NCBI GenBank assembly: GCA_021030905.1
Contig: JAGFMI010000001.1
Location: 2,399,230 to 2,463,229 of the forward strand
Reading direction: 5' to 3'
DNA: 64,000 nt
Source: Pyrenula massariospora
Taxonomy: Eukaryota > Ascomycota > Eurotiomycetes > Pyrenulales > Pyrenulaceae
The position numbers were made by a program, and so were the translations under genes. This document shows, piece by piece, positions 21,772-34,046 of this stretch (its first letter is position 1; every line of letters begins with the position of its first letter). The notes under the pieces are model-generated. The model was not told the origin of the DNA, did not search any database, and saw only the letters and a program-made list of their open reading frames with translations.

Positions 21772-24700
21772 TCACCTCTTCCTCTTAACCCCATTACTCT
21801 TCTTCCTCTCCCCATCATCATGCCCCACCTCCCGATCATCCCTCTTAGCCTTCTTCTCCAACGCATCCCAATCCTCCCCTTCCTCGCTCAACTCCTCCCC
21901 ACTCCCATCATCACTCTCATCCGCACTCGCATCGTCATCAAACTCGCTATTCTCCTCACTGCTACTCTCATCAATCTCGTCCATCTCCCCGTCGCTCATC
22001 TCAAACGCGCTCTCCTCTTCCTCTTCTTCACTGTCCTCCGAATCAGATCCCGTGTTGAGGAACGACCAGCCGCCATCAACGAAGAATTGGTGCGGGTCCG
22101 CGTTGACCGTTTTCATGATGGTGGTCCAGTTCAGGTTGAGCGGGCCCTCGGTGTATGCGATGTTGATGCTGTCGAGCCAGTTCTTGACGCCTTCGAGCGA
22201 CTCGACGGGGATGGTGTTGACATGCGCAGGTGGACGGAGGAATTCTTTGAAGACGAAGACGAGGTCGAAGTTTTTAAGACCAAACTAGATTCATCCATTA
22301 GCAATTTAAGCAGGCAGATGAGGGTATTGGAGGCCTCGCTTACCTGTATACGCTCCAAATGCGCAATCTCAATCTCATCCAGCGTAATCACTGTGAATGG
22401 TGGCTCCGTAAGCTGCACCAGTGCATCGGTCGTCGGAGCACAAAGCACATTACTCCTGAACGGCACCCCGTGGAATCCTAATTCTCTAAACGGCACATCA
22501 ACGCCAATGTGCTCGCCATCGCGATCTGTGGCATCAGCGATCTTCTCTGCAAACCCCTTGAACAGTCTGTCAAGCTCTGCTCTCCGTCTCCGCTCTTCTT
22601 GCTCTGCTTCGAACTCCTCTTCGTCTCCATATCGGTGCTTGCGCTTCCGATTGCCGGTCTCATCGAACGCCATCTCGGTGGCTTCGCGGAAGAACTGTAC
22701 ATCACGCGTCTTGCGTTTCCCAATCATGATGGGGTTTTTGAGGTGGATGTGGATGATGACGATAAGCTCCCCGACACACGGTTGGAAAAAAAGGTGTTTG
22801 ACGTTGCTGAATACGATATCGACATGATCGTTTCGGAGAGGAGATAGATATCGGAGACCATTCTGGTGTATTTCAACCTCACCAGGAACGCGTTTGCCAT
22901 CTTGAGCCGGGCGGAGAAAGACATCGGGAAGCTTGATTGGGCGGCGATTCCTAATCTCCACCAGCTTCTCGAGTTCCACGACATCTTCCATGTCCTTTTT
23001 CTCCTGTTCTCGGCGCGTTGCGGCCTTTCGTAGTTCATTAATGGAGTTGTTGACATCAGTGAGGCGGTCCTGGTCTTTTGAACGGATCGTCAGAGAGCGA
23101 ACAAAATGCGCGTTCGGGTCTTCAAATGGTTGATCATCTTTCCGCCCAACGCCCTGGCCAGGTGACACAAAGTTAAAGCGAAGATGTGTATATTCGCCTT
23201 CGTCAGATTTACTGACGTTCTTGATGGTGTTGATGTGGAAAGGGACAGGTCGACCCATGATAGGAAGGATCACGGTAGACGCCCTAACGTCTACATATAC
23301 CACCAAATCTTTCACTCGGTTCGGTAATTGATTGTCACGTTTGTAAGACTCAAATCGTTTAAACTTCTTCTGTTGTTCTCCGTTTTGATTCCCCGTCGTG
23401 CCGGCAAATCGCTCAAGGCCTTCCTTTTGCTTTTTTCCTGCGAGTTCCTTCTGATTCTCACGTCGCCTCATCTCGGCACCCTCATCTGGCTGAGCTGGTC
23501 GATCAGCCCGGAGTCTTGTGCCTTTGATATTTGTAGTGGCGATGGCATTTGCCCGAGAGGGTTTTGACTCCTTCTTGGCTTTCGGCTTCTCTTCTTCGTC
23601 ATCATTGAAAAAGAATTCAACGGAGTTCATGTCAGAAGGAGCATCCTTCGTAAAGTTGGCGACGCTTGTCGGAGAAACACGAATTGTGTCGGTGAGTAGC
23701 AGAGAGAAGGTACGATCTTTTTTATGAGATGTATCTGTGTTTGGCACATCCTTGAAGCCAGTCGTAATGCTAAAGGTCATGCCGTCCTTAAGGGTCCGGG
23801 TGTTCTTGCCATCAATCTTCAAATTTGAATCAGCGAGCTCAATACCAATTCCGGAGCCCACATTTTTCAGAAAGTACTTCTCAAGATCTGGCTTCTTCGT
23901 TTTGATAGTCCCAAGAGCCTTGTTATACACATCTTTGAGAACTGCGCCTTCTTTCATGTCCTGGATGACCTGCTCATGGACGCTGAGAAGGAGTTTGTAT
24001 GCGCTTGAAGCAAGTTTAGTAGGATCAACAAGGTATGTCCTAGCGACGACTGAACAATATGTCTTGTATCTGAATCCGAGGCCAGCCATTATGATACCTG
24101 AATGTAAGTTGTCGTCGCTCGGCTGGGCTCTGAACGTCAAGTCAAATTTGCCACCACTTTGAATCACTGGTCCATAGGCCCATTCCAGTTGTTGGGTATC
24201 AAAGTCATTGGGGATCTTGGACAGCTTGTTGAAGAACTTGCTATCGTCGATCTTCTTATCGAGCTGATTTGCAAGGGTCTGATGCGAAACTCTTTTTTCT
24301 TGGTCAAGAACCTCGGACATCTCATTTACCCAGTAATCTGATATCAGGCCGCTGCAAGCACGCGAGGCTGTCCGCATAGATCGCTAAAAATGACTGGTCA
24401 GCATCGCTTGAACACCAATAATCAGTTTTCCGCACATACTAATTCAGCTTCATCTTTGATGGCGAATCCGGCCATCGAAAGCGCAGGCGCTATTTCAACT
24501 GTCTCCACATCCTTTGAGATATCACCGAAGGCTTTCTTCCATTCGTCCACAAACGGACCGGTAGCTTGGACGTCTTTGAGAGTGCCAACCTTTTTCTGGT
24601 GAGTTGTCAGTTTCAGGCTGTAATTTCTTTCAGAAAAGAGAAAATTCACCCCCGCGCCCTTGATCACGTCCAAACATTTCTCGAAGGCTTTCGTCTTCGA

Positions 24701-25048
24701 CTCTTGATCTTTGCTCACGACAAGCGTCTCCAGCGCAATTTTGCCTCCTTTCAGACTCTCCAAATGTTTAGCCTTCTTGGCTGTGGTGACAACATAGACT
24801 GCTTCTAAGCTGAACACAAGCAGCGTTGCGGGAAATTCGTAGCCAAGAAGCCAGAAGTGTAAGGCATTGTTCTTCTGATATGTGGATGACTCTTCCGCTT
24901 TGCCCGAGACGATGATGATTGAACTCGCTCCGCCAAAGAGAGCTTTCGAATCATCTGTATTCGATCGACGGTCCGCTTTCCAAGTAGAATAGAATTGGCC
25001 AAGGCGGTCTTGAAAAATCTGCTTGTTGATCACGATCTCGTCCGCCAT
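21772..25048 (-). CDS. spt16: FACT complex subunit SPT16
   Basis: Histone chaperone that, with Pob3 and an HMG protein, reorganises nucleosomes for transcription and replication. Three exons, 25048-24440, 24383-22344 and 22284-21772, give 1053 residues, close to the usual 1030-1050. The N-terminal aminopeptidase-like domain is in exons 1-2 ([48 protein letters not shown]); it lacks metal ligands as expected. It is followed by a charged linker ([20 protein letters not shown]), the SPT16 middle and Rtt106-like double PH domain ([23 protein letters not shown]) and a strongly acidic C-terminus ([18 protein letters not shown]). A basic KRKR end follows the acidic tail. Confidence 0.97.
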
Positions 25049-25595
25049 TGTTTGAGTATTGACTAGGAGATTTCGAAAGATTGCGTGGCGGGAATCGATG
25101 TCAGAGGACTCTGAAAGGTCGAACGGGCTGAAGAGGCAAGCAAAGGAAGCCGAGGGGACGGCGCGGGGTCGGAAAAGGCGAAGATGAAGGCAAACTTCAA
25201 GTCATCGGCAGGCCAGTCGGGGATCTAATAATACCTTGGAAGACACGAAGCTTGCCACTTCAGAGCTCGATGCTAGAAGGGCGGCTCAAAGGGAGGCAAA
25301 AGCCGGAGTGAAAGCTAAAGAAAATAGAAGCGTCGTGATTCTGAACTGGTCGCGTAAAGTGATCGCAGCCTTTCTTTAGCGCGATTTCGACGTGACCGCC
25401 CTGGCAGAATCGGACCCGCCGTCCAGCCTTGGCATGCATCTTAGAACGAGACTGGCCCACATAAGCTTTGGAAGAGAAGAGATACTTCTACAGCACTTGT
25501 GGAGCCAACCCCTTCACGCCGACATCGCCTACTTCATGAGACCCCTTGCCGGTCCGTCCATGAGCTGAGAGAGTAACCAAGAGAGACGTTATTCT
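25049..25595. other. intergenic, SPT16 promoter
   Basis: 547 bp between two minus-strand genes. A minus-strand frame at 25260-25460 is not family-like. No gene called. Confidence 0.4.
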
Positions 25596-26946
25596 CTACC
25601 CAAGCACCAATTTTAGTCCTTCTGTTTCAATTGCCTTCTGCCCACCGCTGTCGTCGCCATACTTCCTCCTGACCAGCTCAAAAATTATCAAACCAGCACT
25701 CGTGCTCGGCACTTGCCGCAGTGTATTCATCCAGAAGCCTTTGTAAGCCCATCTCCAGATGGGACGCAAGACTGCCGAGCCTCCCCCGTTGCCTGCCCCA
25801 GCATCTACCTTGCACAGCTTCCATGTCTCTTCATATGCACGCACGTAATTCTGCAAAATCTCACGCCGAGAACGAGATGCCTGCGCAGCGAGGTCGATGG
25901 ACTCGAGACGCTCGTAGTGCAGGGTCTGGAAAGCGTTGAGAGGATGTTGAATCGTTTGCTGGGCTACCGAGGCGCTGATCCCGGCTAGGAGAAGGAACAT
26001 TGGCTCAAGTGCGTAGTACGGTTTGATCACCACCGTCGGATTTTGCGTAGTCTGGAGATCATGTGAAGGAGTATTTGGCTCAGATACGAGACCGGGGGGA
26101 ACTTTGCTGGCGTACCATCTCGTGATGAATTTGTAGTATGCCTGGGCTTTGACATATTCAAATGTAGCAAAGAAGACACCAGATCCGAGCGAGTCTTTCA
26201 CAAGGGAAAGTGACCATCCTGCAAAGATCCCTCTTGCTCCGATTTCGCGTAATTTGTGCTTCGCATAGGTCAACATATTTTTGTACTCGCCCCTGACCAT
26301 TTCCTCTTTTTCAAAGCGGACACTCAGGGCATCCAGAGGGGCCGCGACAAAGCTTTGTACGGCGCCCGCTGTAAAGCCCGCCGTAAAGGTAGCATTAGGC
26401 GGAGGGGGAGGAAAGACGCGCTTCGTAGGCTCAGCAGAGGGGCGGTGCAGCTGTCCAAGGAGCTGAAGATACGACGTGTAAAGCACGGCCCCTACGCCTA
26501 CGTTCGCGAAAAGCGGCGGAAGCACTTGGCGATAAATCGAGCTCCATCCATCGTGCTTGATGGCGTGGGCAAGGAGACCGGGGGTCGTTGTCCGCCATGA
26601 CCAGCCCTGCTGGGTCTCAAGATGTGGATTAATTGCTTTCGCATAGGCCTGTGAATTAATTCATGTCAGATCGAGTACCTGGAGTAGGGAGAGGTTTGGG
26701 AACATGGATGCTTGCACTCCTCTCCAGCTTAACACTTACCAAATAATCAACCCTCGTCCGAAAGAAAGCTTTCACCGGAGCTCTGAAGTAGAAAGCAACA
26801 AGCTGCGTACTCAAGGCTCGCACACCAGCGGCCGAAGCTCCTGTGGCAGCATTGCTGCTTGGATTTCGCTTTGTTGGGTCTATGCTAGGATCTGGGTACG
26901 GAGATAAGCTGCCCTCGAAGTCGGTTGGATCGTCATCGAGGGGCAT
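25596..26946 (-). CDS. mitochondrial carrier family protein
   Basis: Probable inner-membrane solute carrier (SLC25 fold); the substrate is not identifiable. Two exons, 26946-26740 and 26648-25596, give 419 residues. The N-terminal 60 residues are Pro/Ser-rich and polar. A first repeat reads FFRTRVDYL..., then LLAHAIKHDGWSSIYRQVLPPLFANVG. The second has FTAGFTAGAVQSFVAAPLDALSVRF, carrying the PLDxxxxRF form of the Px[DE]xx[KR] signature, then ARGIFAGWSLSLVKDSLGSGVFFATFEYVK. The third has LLAGISASVAQQTIQHPLNAFQ and the final YKGFWMNTLRQVPSTSAGLIIFELVRR. Signature motifs are degenerate, so this is probably a divergent member. Confidence 0.85.
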
Positions 26947-27494
26947 ATTCGATCCACAAACTCTGAATGACAAGACACCGGATCTCCATCATAGCGACCA
27001 GAAATCACGGGCGGTCGCTGGAATGGTCATGGACGCTGGGAACGCATACTCACAAGACCTAGTAGTGAGAGCTTTTATTGGCAAGGCAGTAAGGTGCACA
27101 TGCCAGCCACGCCAAGATGTACTAAATGCGCGCCACTTACCCTGTTCGAGATGGCCATATACAGGCCCTTCGTCGCCGCGGTACTCCTCAGAACTACGTC
27201 GCTCCGTTTATTAGAAAGGAGCAAGACGTCACTGTTGGAAGTCCGCCACTGCAAACTCATATGCGGGCGGTGTTCCACCGACATCCATACCGTAGCTCGA
27301 GTAATCCGCAGGTCTCGGCGTCCGTGCCTTACAAGGAGACCATGGTAAGGTTCCCCTCAGAAGGCTTACTTCAGCCAGACCTTAGCTATCCATTGTATTT
27401 ATGAGCTCGCCATATTGTCTTGAGCGAGCTTCGAGGCTTCTTACATTACTCCCGCAGATTGCCCCCTTTTCAGACCTATCAGCAACGTTCTATC
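26947..27494. other. divergent intergenic region
   Basis: 548 bp between the carrier and the small NTF2-like gene. A few short frames, none family-like. Confidence 0.4.
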
Positions 27495-27946
27495 ATGTCA
27501 CAGCAGAACACTGAACTCGGTGCCTTCGTGGACCAAGTGCTGCATGACATTTTTTTCCAACCAGATGACGAGCTCTCTGTCCAAAGTGTCAAGAAACATT
27601 TTAGTCCAAATCTAAAAGCTCGGTGCGCAATGATTCCACCGCCGCCGTCGTATTGCTTACAGGGACTACTTGTAGTATCAACGGCGAAGAGTACCCATCT
27701 TACGGAGACAACATAGTCTCTGCACGGTCAAAGTCTACATTTTCCATTGTCAGCAATCGTGAGATACTTGCGAGCAAAGATGCAGATATGCAATCAGGTG
27801 GTTCAGTGGCTCATCATGTGGTGTTCACCGCGAAAGACAAAGACACGGGCGTTGAGAAACAAGAATCAAGCGTGACAATAGTGACGTGTGCACGGCTCGA
27901 GGACCGCCTGGTTTTGACTGAGCTGACTGAGGTATACCGCGGTTGA
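27495..27946 (+). CDS. small NTF2-like protein
   Basis: Unnamed protein of 132 residues that looks like a SnoaL/NTF2-fold hypothetical protein. Two exons, 27495-27622 and 27676-27946. The 53-nt intron (GTGCGC...TTGTAG) joins HFSPNLKAR to INGEEYPSYGDN; without it the frames do not match. The helix-rich N-terminus (ELGAFVDQVLHDIFF) followed by the strands (VVFTAKDKDTGVEKQESSVTIVTC) and the terminal LTELTEVYRG fit the cone-like fold. No catalytic residues can be assigned. Confidence 0.65.
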
Positions 27947-28884
27947 TCTATGGATATGAAGGGTTGAGCTTAACCACAGCGCTACATTTTCATGCTCAAG
28001 ACGGGTCCGATGATTTTCAATGCGGCACTTAGGGTAGCATATCTGGAGTACGAGAATCGGTTCTACGTCGTTCCCAGCATTCGAATCTCAGGCCGCGGCC
28101 GCATGCCTTGCTTTTATTACAAGTCCAGCGCTGCAAATATCGCGAAACCTTGTTGCGAGGTATGAGGGATTGGGTCATATCATAAACGACACTCTTCAGA
28201 GAGTCGGTCGTCTTTAGTTAGTCTCTGGGTATCTGCCGGTGCTTCAGGTTGTAATTAATCCTTCCTGTAGAGTCAAGACGTCGTGACGTGCTATCACTAC
28301 TAATAATCCACTAAGGGATTTTCAAGAGATATATGTTGTATTCATTCCAATTCCAAGACCCAAAAGAGCCCTGGATCAGTATTTATTGTCACCTAGGAAG
28401 GATAATTAGTATTGAAAATTAAACTTACAAGCTGAGGGGTTGGGTTTACTTACTACCTCTTCGTGTCGAAATTGGGTAATTTGCGCGCCTGCTGCCTTCC
28501 TTGGATGTGGTAGCCCTGTGGATAAATACATTAGCGTAAAGTTCTCTATTAGAGGGAAAAAGAACAAGGTTAAAGAACTTACGTTTCTCAGGCTCCCTCT
28601 CCGCAATCGGACCCTAATTCCCCGTTTGTCTAATTCGGCAGGTAACTGACGGAATGTTATCTGCTCGGCAGCATCCCCACGAGCCTGGCAATTCTACTGT
28701 CCTAAGCGCCAATGTCAAAATGCTGGATAGACTCATATTATTGTCATTGCAGAAGTATTTCCCAGAGGCCAAAGAGCATCCAGGCCCACGCTGCCCAAAA
28801 GTTAGTCTAAGTAGGTATCAAGCTACATCCACCCAAAGCCATGAATATACACGAACGTCCGGCAAACCTCCAAGGTTTCAGATT
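27947..28884. other. convergent intergenic region, no gene seen
   Basis: About 940 bp between the NTF2-like gene and the sugar transporter. Short frames only. A segment near 28081-28150 was checked for a tRNA-like fold and does not form a convincing cloverleaf. Confidence 0.4.
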
Positions 28885-31263
28885 TCATTCATCATCTTGG
28901 TCCTGCACACGCCGATAGCTTCCCGCGTCTCCTCTACTACCCTTTCTTGTCCTCGAAACCATCCTTGTGATCCAACCTCCGAGACCCTCATTAGTGCTGT
29001 CTCCTCTTTTTCTGCCTCGCGAACCATCTGGTGGAGATGTGCCATTCACGTCTACATTGGGAGGATCAATATCTAGTCCAGGAATGGCATCACCAGCGCC
29101 GAAAACTCCAGGCGTCGGGGTTCCTCGGCGAATGTCGATACTGTTTGGTGATCCATAGCCCATTAAAGAACCGCGCTCTGCTTGAGTAGCTGGAGTGGGC
29201 ATCGCGGTCGTAGCATCTCCGAACAAAGCGTTCATGTCTTCAAGGCGGACATTGGCAGTCTCGGGATAAATAAAGTACACTAAAGTCAGGTTGTCAGATG
29301 GGAAGAGCCTAAGAGGACATAGATGAAACTCACCAACAACGAATGATACGGCGCAAAAAAATGCGTGAACGAGATACAGTCGCCACTTTATCCATTCCTG
29401 TAGCACAGGTGTGATTTCCCCGACCAGCCAGTTGAAGGCCCAATTCGCAGCCGTACTTAGACTTGCGCCTTTTGCACGTATACTCAACGGCAGAATTTCG
29501 GGCGGATAGAGCCAGGGAATAGGACCCCACGAAGCGCCAAAGGACGCGTTATAAATCATGACGAAGATGACGACAAGCGTTGGCGTATAGTGGACATCGA
29601 TGAAGATGAAGTACGAGATAAGCGATAAGCTAATGATCATGGCCAGCGCACCAGACAGCAGAATTGGACGGCGACCCCAACGATCGACCACGTACCACGG
29701 CGGAATGGTAGAAGCGAGATACGAAAAGGCGTTGATACCGGTCATGAGGATTGCATCTCGGCCGATCCAGCCAGCGGACTCAAAGACAAGCGGCGCATAG
29801 TACGAGATGACGTTAATGCCATTCAATTGCGCAAGAGACTGGGCGGACATGGCAATGAAGACACGTTTGTAATACCGTTTGAACATATCGCGATATGAAC
29901 GTTCGCCTTCTTGTCGCTGCAGGAGAACGTTCATCTTGATCTCGCGATATTCTTGACGGGCTTTCTCGTCATGAATATTGCCGCCACCATATAGATTCGC
30001 GATAACGACGATGCCTTCTTCGTCGTGGTCGTTGTCCAAGAGCCATCTAACACGTGTAAGTATGAAGGAATGATCCAAATACACCAACATACCTTGGTGA
30101 TTCGCATATTATCAAGCTTCCAAGACCAAGAAGTGCTCCCATTACACACTGCAGCAATAGCGGTAATCGCCAGGCCCAGTCACTCTTTATGTAACTGCAG
30201 AAGTAGTCGACCCAAACACTGGCGGCGTAACCGGTAATGTTCCCCGTAAATTCTATACACGCAAGCTTTCCTCGGTTGTGTGGCGGACTGATCTCTGATT
30301 GGTATACAGGGACGATGGTGGATAAGGCACCGACGCCGAAACCGGCCAGAATGCGCCCAACCAACATCATCGGCATGCCGTTGGAAAAAGATTGGAAAGC
30401 GCCCCCGATAAAGAAAACGATGGATCCATATAATATTGTCCTTCGCCGGCCGAACATATCTCCCAATGTGCCAACACATAGCGATGCAATAAAAGCGCCG
30501 ACCTCAAGGATCGCGACCATCGTACCTATCTCGGCTCGGCCTGGTTGGTGGAAATAGTCTCTAAAGTAAATACCACTGGGACGAATTAGCTTTTAGCCTC
30601 GCGCCAGAAGGATGTTCGTACGTGATAATGCCCGACATTACGCCTTGATCATATCCGAATAGAAAAACGCCTAACGAAACAAACACGCTTGTAAAATACC
30701 TAGATGACAGATTAGCACGCGGGCATATCGGTCTTGCACAGGATTATATACAGTAAAGGCTTCCCCACTAAACCCATCTTCCGGGAGGTCTCGCTGCCTG
30801 GTGACAGAATGAGGCCAATAAGTCTCTCTGCTCGCGAGGCCTTTCGGAGGGTGGGCTCAGGAATTTGAATGGCCTCTTTATCGACTCCAGCGTATATGAC
30901 TTTTTGTTCTAGATTGCCTTGTTCCGGGTAATGGACTGATTTCTTTTTCTTCCTCTTTTCTCGGGCACCCCCGTTGAGGGCACCACCCTCGCTCGATAGT
31001 GGCTGTAGCGGGATGCGTAAAGGGTCTTCGTCGTCTGCAAGCTGTTCAGCGATATCGCCCGTATCACTCCACAGCGAGAATGTATCGTCGGTTTCGGAAT
31101 CGTAGGATGACCGCCGGTTGCCCTCCTTTTCGTTTTCGTTCAATAGCGAGGTGGAATTCTGGTCGTCGTCTAAGGAGGGCCGGGAATGAGATGACAGGGT
31201 CCGGAGGGGTTGGCTGAGGGAGGAACGCGACGTTGAGGGAGCAATGGTGACGGTTTTCGAGGG
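28885..31263 (-). CDS. MFS sugar transporter (SP family) with N-terminal extension
   Basis: Twelve-helix plasma-membrane sugar porter, proton symporter or facilitator. Spliced blocks in order: GKPLLYFTSVFVSLGVFLF, GYDQGVMSGIIT, GIYFRDYFHQPG, then helix 2-6 signatures GDMFGRRRTILYG, GRILAGFGVGALSTIVPVYQSE and ESPRWLL. The second half has AQLNGINVISYYAP, DRWGRRPILLSG, SWGPIPWLYPPEI and YFIYPETANVRLEDM. The last intron (54 nt, in frame, without stop) separates SFVV from VYFIYPE. The C-terminal tail of about 140 residues is Gly/Pro/Ser-rich. Upstream of GKPLLY the same frame encodes an acidic, phosphorylation-prone leader (YDSETDDTFSLWSDTGDIAE) as far as a CAG acceptor near 31264. That leader has no in-frame ATG, so the true first exon is not identified. 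The first ATG in the frame is 30777. Confidence 0.88.
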
Positions 31264-32633
31264 CTGGTTGGAACAGCCCTTTCACACAGCAGTGGTGGAG
31301 TTGGGGAATTGAATATCGTGATCAGGTTTGCAGGCGGTCAGGGCGTGCCGTTGAGGAGGACCAATGGGAGGCCGGTGGCTCGGCTGCTGAGAAGAGCAGG
31401 GCGAAGGAGAATCTGGCGAGCGGGTGGAGCAGGGTCATGCATGAGGAGGAAGAGATACCAGATAGGAGGACGGGAGCATGCCAACGGATCAGGTGTTATT
31501 GGGGAGTTTGTGATGCCGTAAAAGCGTCGGTGCAGATCGGAGCGACGTGGGATGAGAGTTCGGGGAGGTTCTGGGGGGTCTGGGTCTGGGTCTTGGTCTT
31601 GGGGTGTCTGGCTGCGAAAGTGTTTTTTGGAACGGCTGGGGCTACGGTGGCCCAGGTGGACCGGGTGGGAAGCGCTGCTAGTAGTATCTCGCCTCTCGTC
31701 TCCTCTACCCATAGGATCAATTACCTTCGGTGCGACACTCCGAGCGTCTGCCCTCCCCAGGCTGCATCCACCACCCACTACCCGAGTTGAGATACACACA
31801 TCTCCCTCCTCTCGGCGGTATTCGGCCAGCTCGGTCTTTGGCTGCCTCTGCTTCTTCCTGCTGGTTCTTGGCGGGTGAACATCCACCCCCAACCAACAAC
31901 TGCTGGCCCCGTGGCTGATGTTTTCCGTACCCTTCCTTACACGCTGGACTGATCACCCGCCCGTGATCATTGCTGCGGTGCATGGGGCCATGATCGCGCA
32001 AATCAGGCGACCAGCCTTGCGACTTTAGAACCGCCTTGCATACTGCTCGTCCGTTGCTTGCCTTTCGACTATCTTTCGAGACCTTAGAAGACGTACACAT
32101 TCGCACAAGGCTGACCACAGCCTGAGCTCTTACTACTGGGTATGCACACTGAAACGCAATCTTGGCCTGGTTCATCATGCCAAAGAGTTCAAACGTCTGA
32201 ATCACCGGTAGAACCTCTCTTTCCTCGTGCGTGCAGTGATACTCCCGACGCCTAAATCTTGGATGGAGTCTTTTCAAAATGTTCGTTCTTTTGCCGGATG
32301 TCCACTCAGTCAGTGCTTGCTTTGATGTTCCATGACCATTCCGCTGGGCCTGCGTTGTGATGCACAAGGGTTCAAAGCATGGAGCAAAATGGTGACCACT
32401 AGGACAATGCAAGGCTAGCACAAGGATACGGAATCACGTATCAATTTCTTCCCTCGACATAGCCTACCTATTGGGGGATAGCCTGTCCGTTTCACGGACC
32501 TTGACCGAGGTTGAAGTAATAACTATACTAAAAGTCTGTTGGTTTGCGGCTCTCCTAATTTGTATACCTGACCCACGCTTACAATTCACCTACTTGACAA
32601 GTTCACACCCAGCAATGACTTCACCAAAGTGCC
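31264..32633. other. 1.4 kb divergent intergenic region
   Basis: Between the sugar transporter and aspzincin copy B. Probably holds the transporter's missing first exon. A 234-codon minus-strand frame (31717-32421) has mixed composition with no family and is not called. Confidence 0.4.
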
Positions 32634-34046
32634 ATGAAAATCTCTTTGGTTCTTTTTCTGTTCTTTTCCATGCCGCTAGCAACTTGTTCCTATCCCTATC
32701 CGCCCGGCCCGTATACCTACTGGATTGATGAATCATGTCGTCGGCCGAGCTTGCGGGTTGAAGATGCGTTGAATGATTCCCTAACATGGGCACGCAGAGG
32801 TGCTGAACGATTACTTTCCCCAACAGACACATTACAACAGGAGTACTTCCAGCGGCTATTCACACCACCAGTGTCTTCCCTCCCGTTCGACGCAATAAGG
32901 GTAGGAAAGGTTGCAGGCAAGTGATAGTCTACGCATCAAGTGATAAGATCTCGCCGGCTGATTGATCCTAGCAATCCTAGGGCATCCAAGTTTAGGGCCC
33001 GGGTCTGGCATATCTGGAATGGTCCCAGAGCCAAATAATAACCGAAAGAAGGCAAATTACCGATACTACTGCGACAATGATCGTCAAGATCCCAACCAAA
33101 ATAGTACTACTCGGTGGAAGCTGAAACCAGATCCTCCCGAACATGCCCGACCTCAAGACTATGTACCGCAGAGAGACCGTCCTCCTATATACTTGTCCCG
33201 AGTAAGCGAGCAGTACCAGGAGTGGGAAGATAATGAGAACGGGATGTAAGAAATCGAACGTTCAAATCACTACCGTTGCAAATCTTAACTCGTCCTTCCT
33301 CTTCTAGCATAATGGGCACAGATGAAGGCTGCTTCGGCAATTCCACTCAAGCCGCAACCTACAGAGAGCTAGCGCCTGGCCTGTGGCTGGATCAAGCTCC
33401 AATGAGGGCCACCGTGACGGTCCGTCGCTGGTCCTCGTGTCTCACACCTCGCTGACGGGGGTACCTTTGGTATTAGGTCTGCGATTTTCAACTCAACCAA
33501 CGGCGACCGTTGTATACCCTCGACGATTTTCCTACTGAAACGGATTTCTCACGTCTTCGCCCTCAATTTTATGAGACGAGGTTAGCTTCTCCCATCAATA
33601 ACTTTGCTGCAGCGCTTTCATTCGTCCTCTTACACGAGGTTTGCCACCTTTGACTCAATTGTAATCCGAATTTCCATAATGACAAGTCTCTTTTAGGCGA
33701 TTCACCTACCACCATTTAATCGTAAGACAACCCTTTATGTACCTACTTCTTATCATCCGGACCTTTCCAGTGCCTCTGTATCTCTTTCATATTCCCTTCC
33801 TCAAGTGTCCTTTGAACATTGACAATCTTCCCCACAGTCGATGACTGCGTCTCCACCGCCTGGCCTGGAGAGTTGGCCTACGGCTGGGAGAGCGCCATAT
33901 ACCTGCCACCGGATGAGAACGTCCGAAACCCCGACAACTACGTTTTTTTCTGCCTTCTCGCCCGTCTCGCAGATCGATACTGGCGACTAAGTAGAAACGA
34001 AACCGAGGCAGAGCAAGGAAAGTTGGAATTCCCGATCGGAATGTGA
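32634..34046 (+). CDS. secreted aspzincin-like (M35-related) protein, copy B
   Basis: Paralogue of the gene at 324-1663. Six exons: 32634-32916, 32972-33245, 33308-33419, 33477-33638, 33697-33721 and 33838-34046, giving 354 residues; a later exon-2 acceptor at 32995 would give 346. Signal peptide MKISLVLFLFFSMPLATC precedes YWIDESC. Shared blocks with copy A are NYRYYCDND, TRWKLKPDP, DYVPQRDRP and CDFQL. HE ends exon 4 and the 25-nt exon 5 supplies AIHLPPFN, making HEAIH. The expected GTxDxxYG block reads WPGELAYG, with Glu for Asp. The tail NPDNYVFFCLLARLADRYW matches the deuterolysin C-terminal block. Exon 1 ends at a GC-AG donor (GCAAGT). Unspliced, exon 4 reads a false HEVCH followed by a stop. 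Confidence 0.72.

Noticed and set aside
27585-27663. Alternative 79-nt intron in the NTF2-like gene
   Set aside because: It also restores a frame but removes the HFSPNLKAR helix; the 53-nt intron gives the better protein.
28060-28160. Possible tRNA on the minus strand
   Set aside because: A TTCGAAT-like stretch is present, but the acceptor and anticodon arms do not pair.
31717-32421. 234-codon minus-strand open frame between two divergent genes
   Set aside because: Composition is a mix of rare residues with no domain, no clear start context and no splice partner. Length alone does not support a gene in this GC range.
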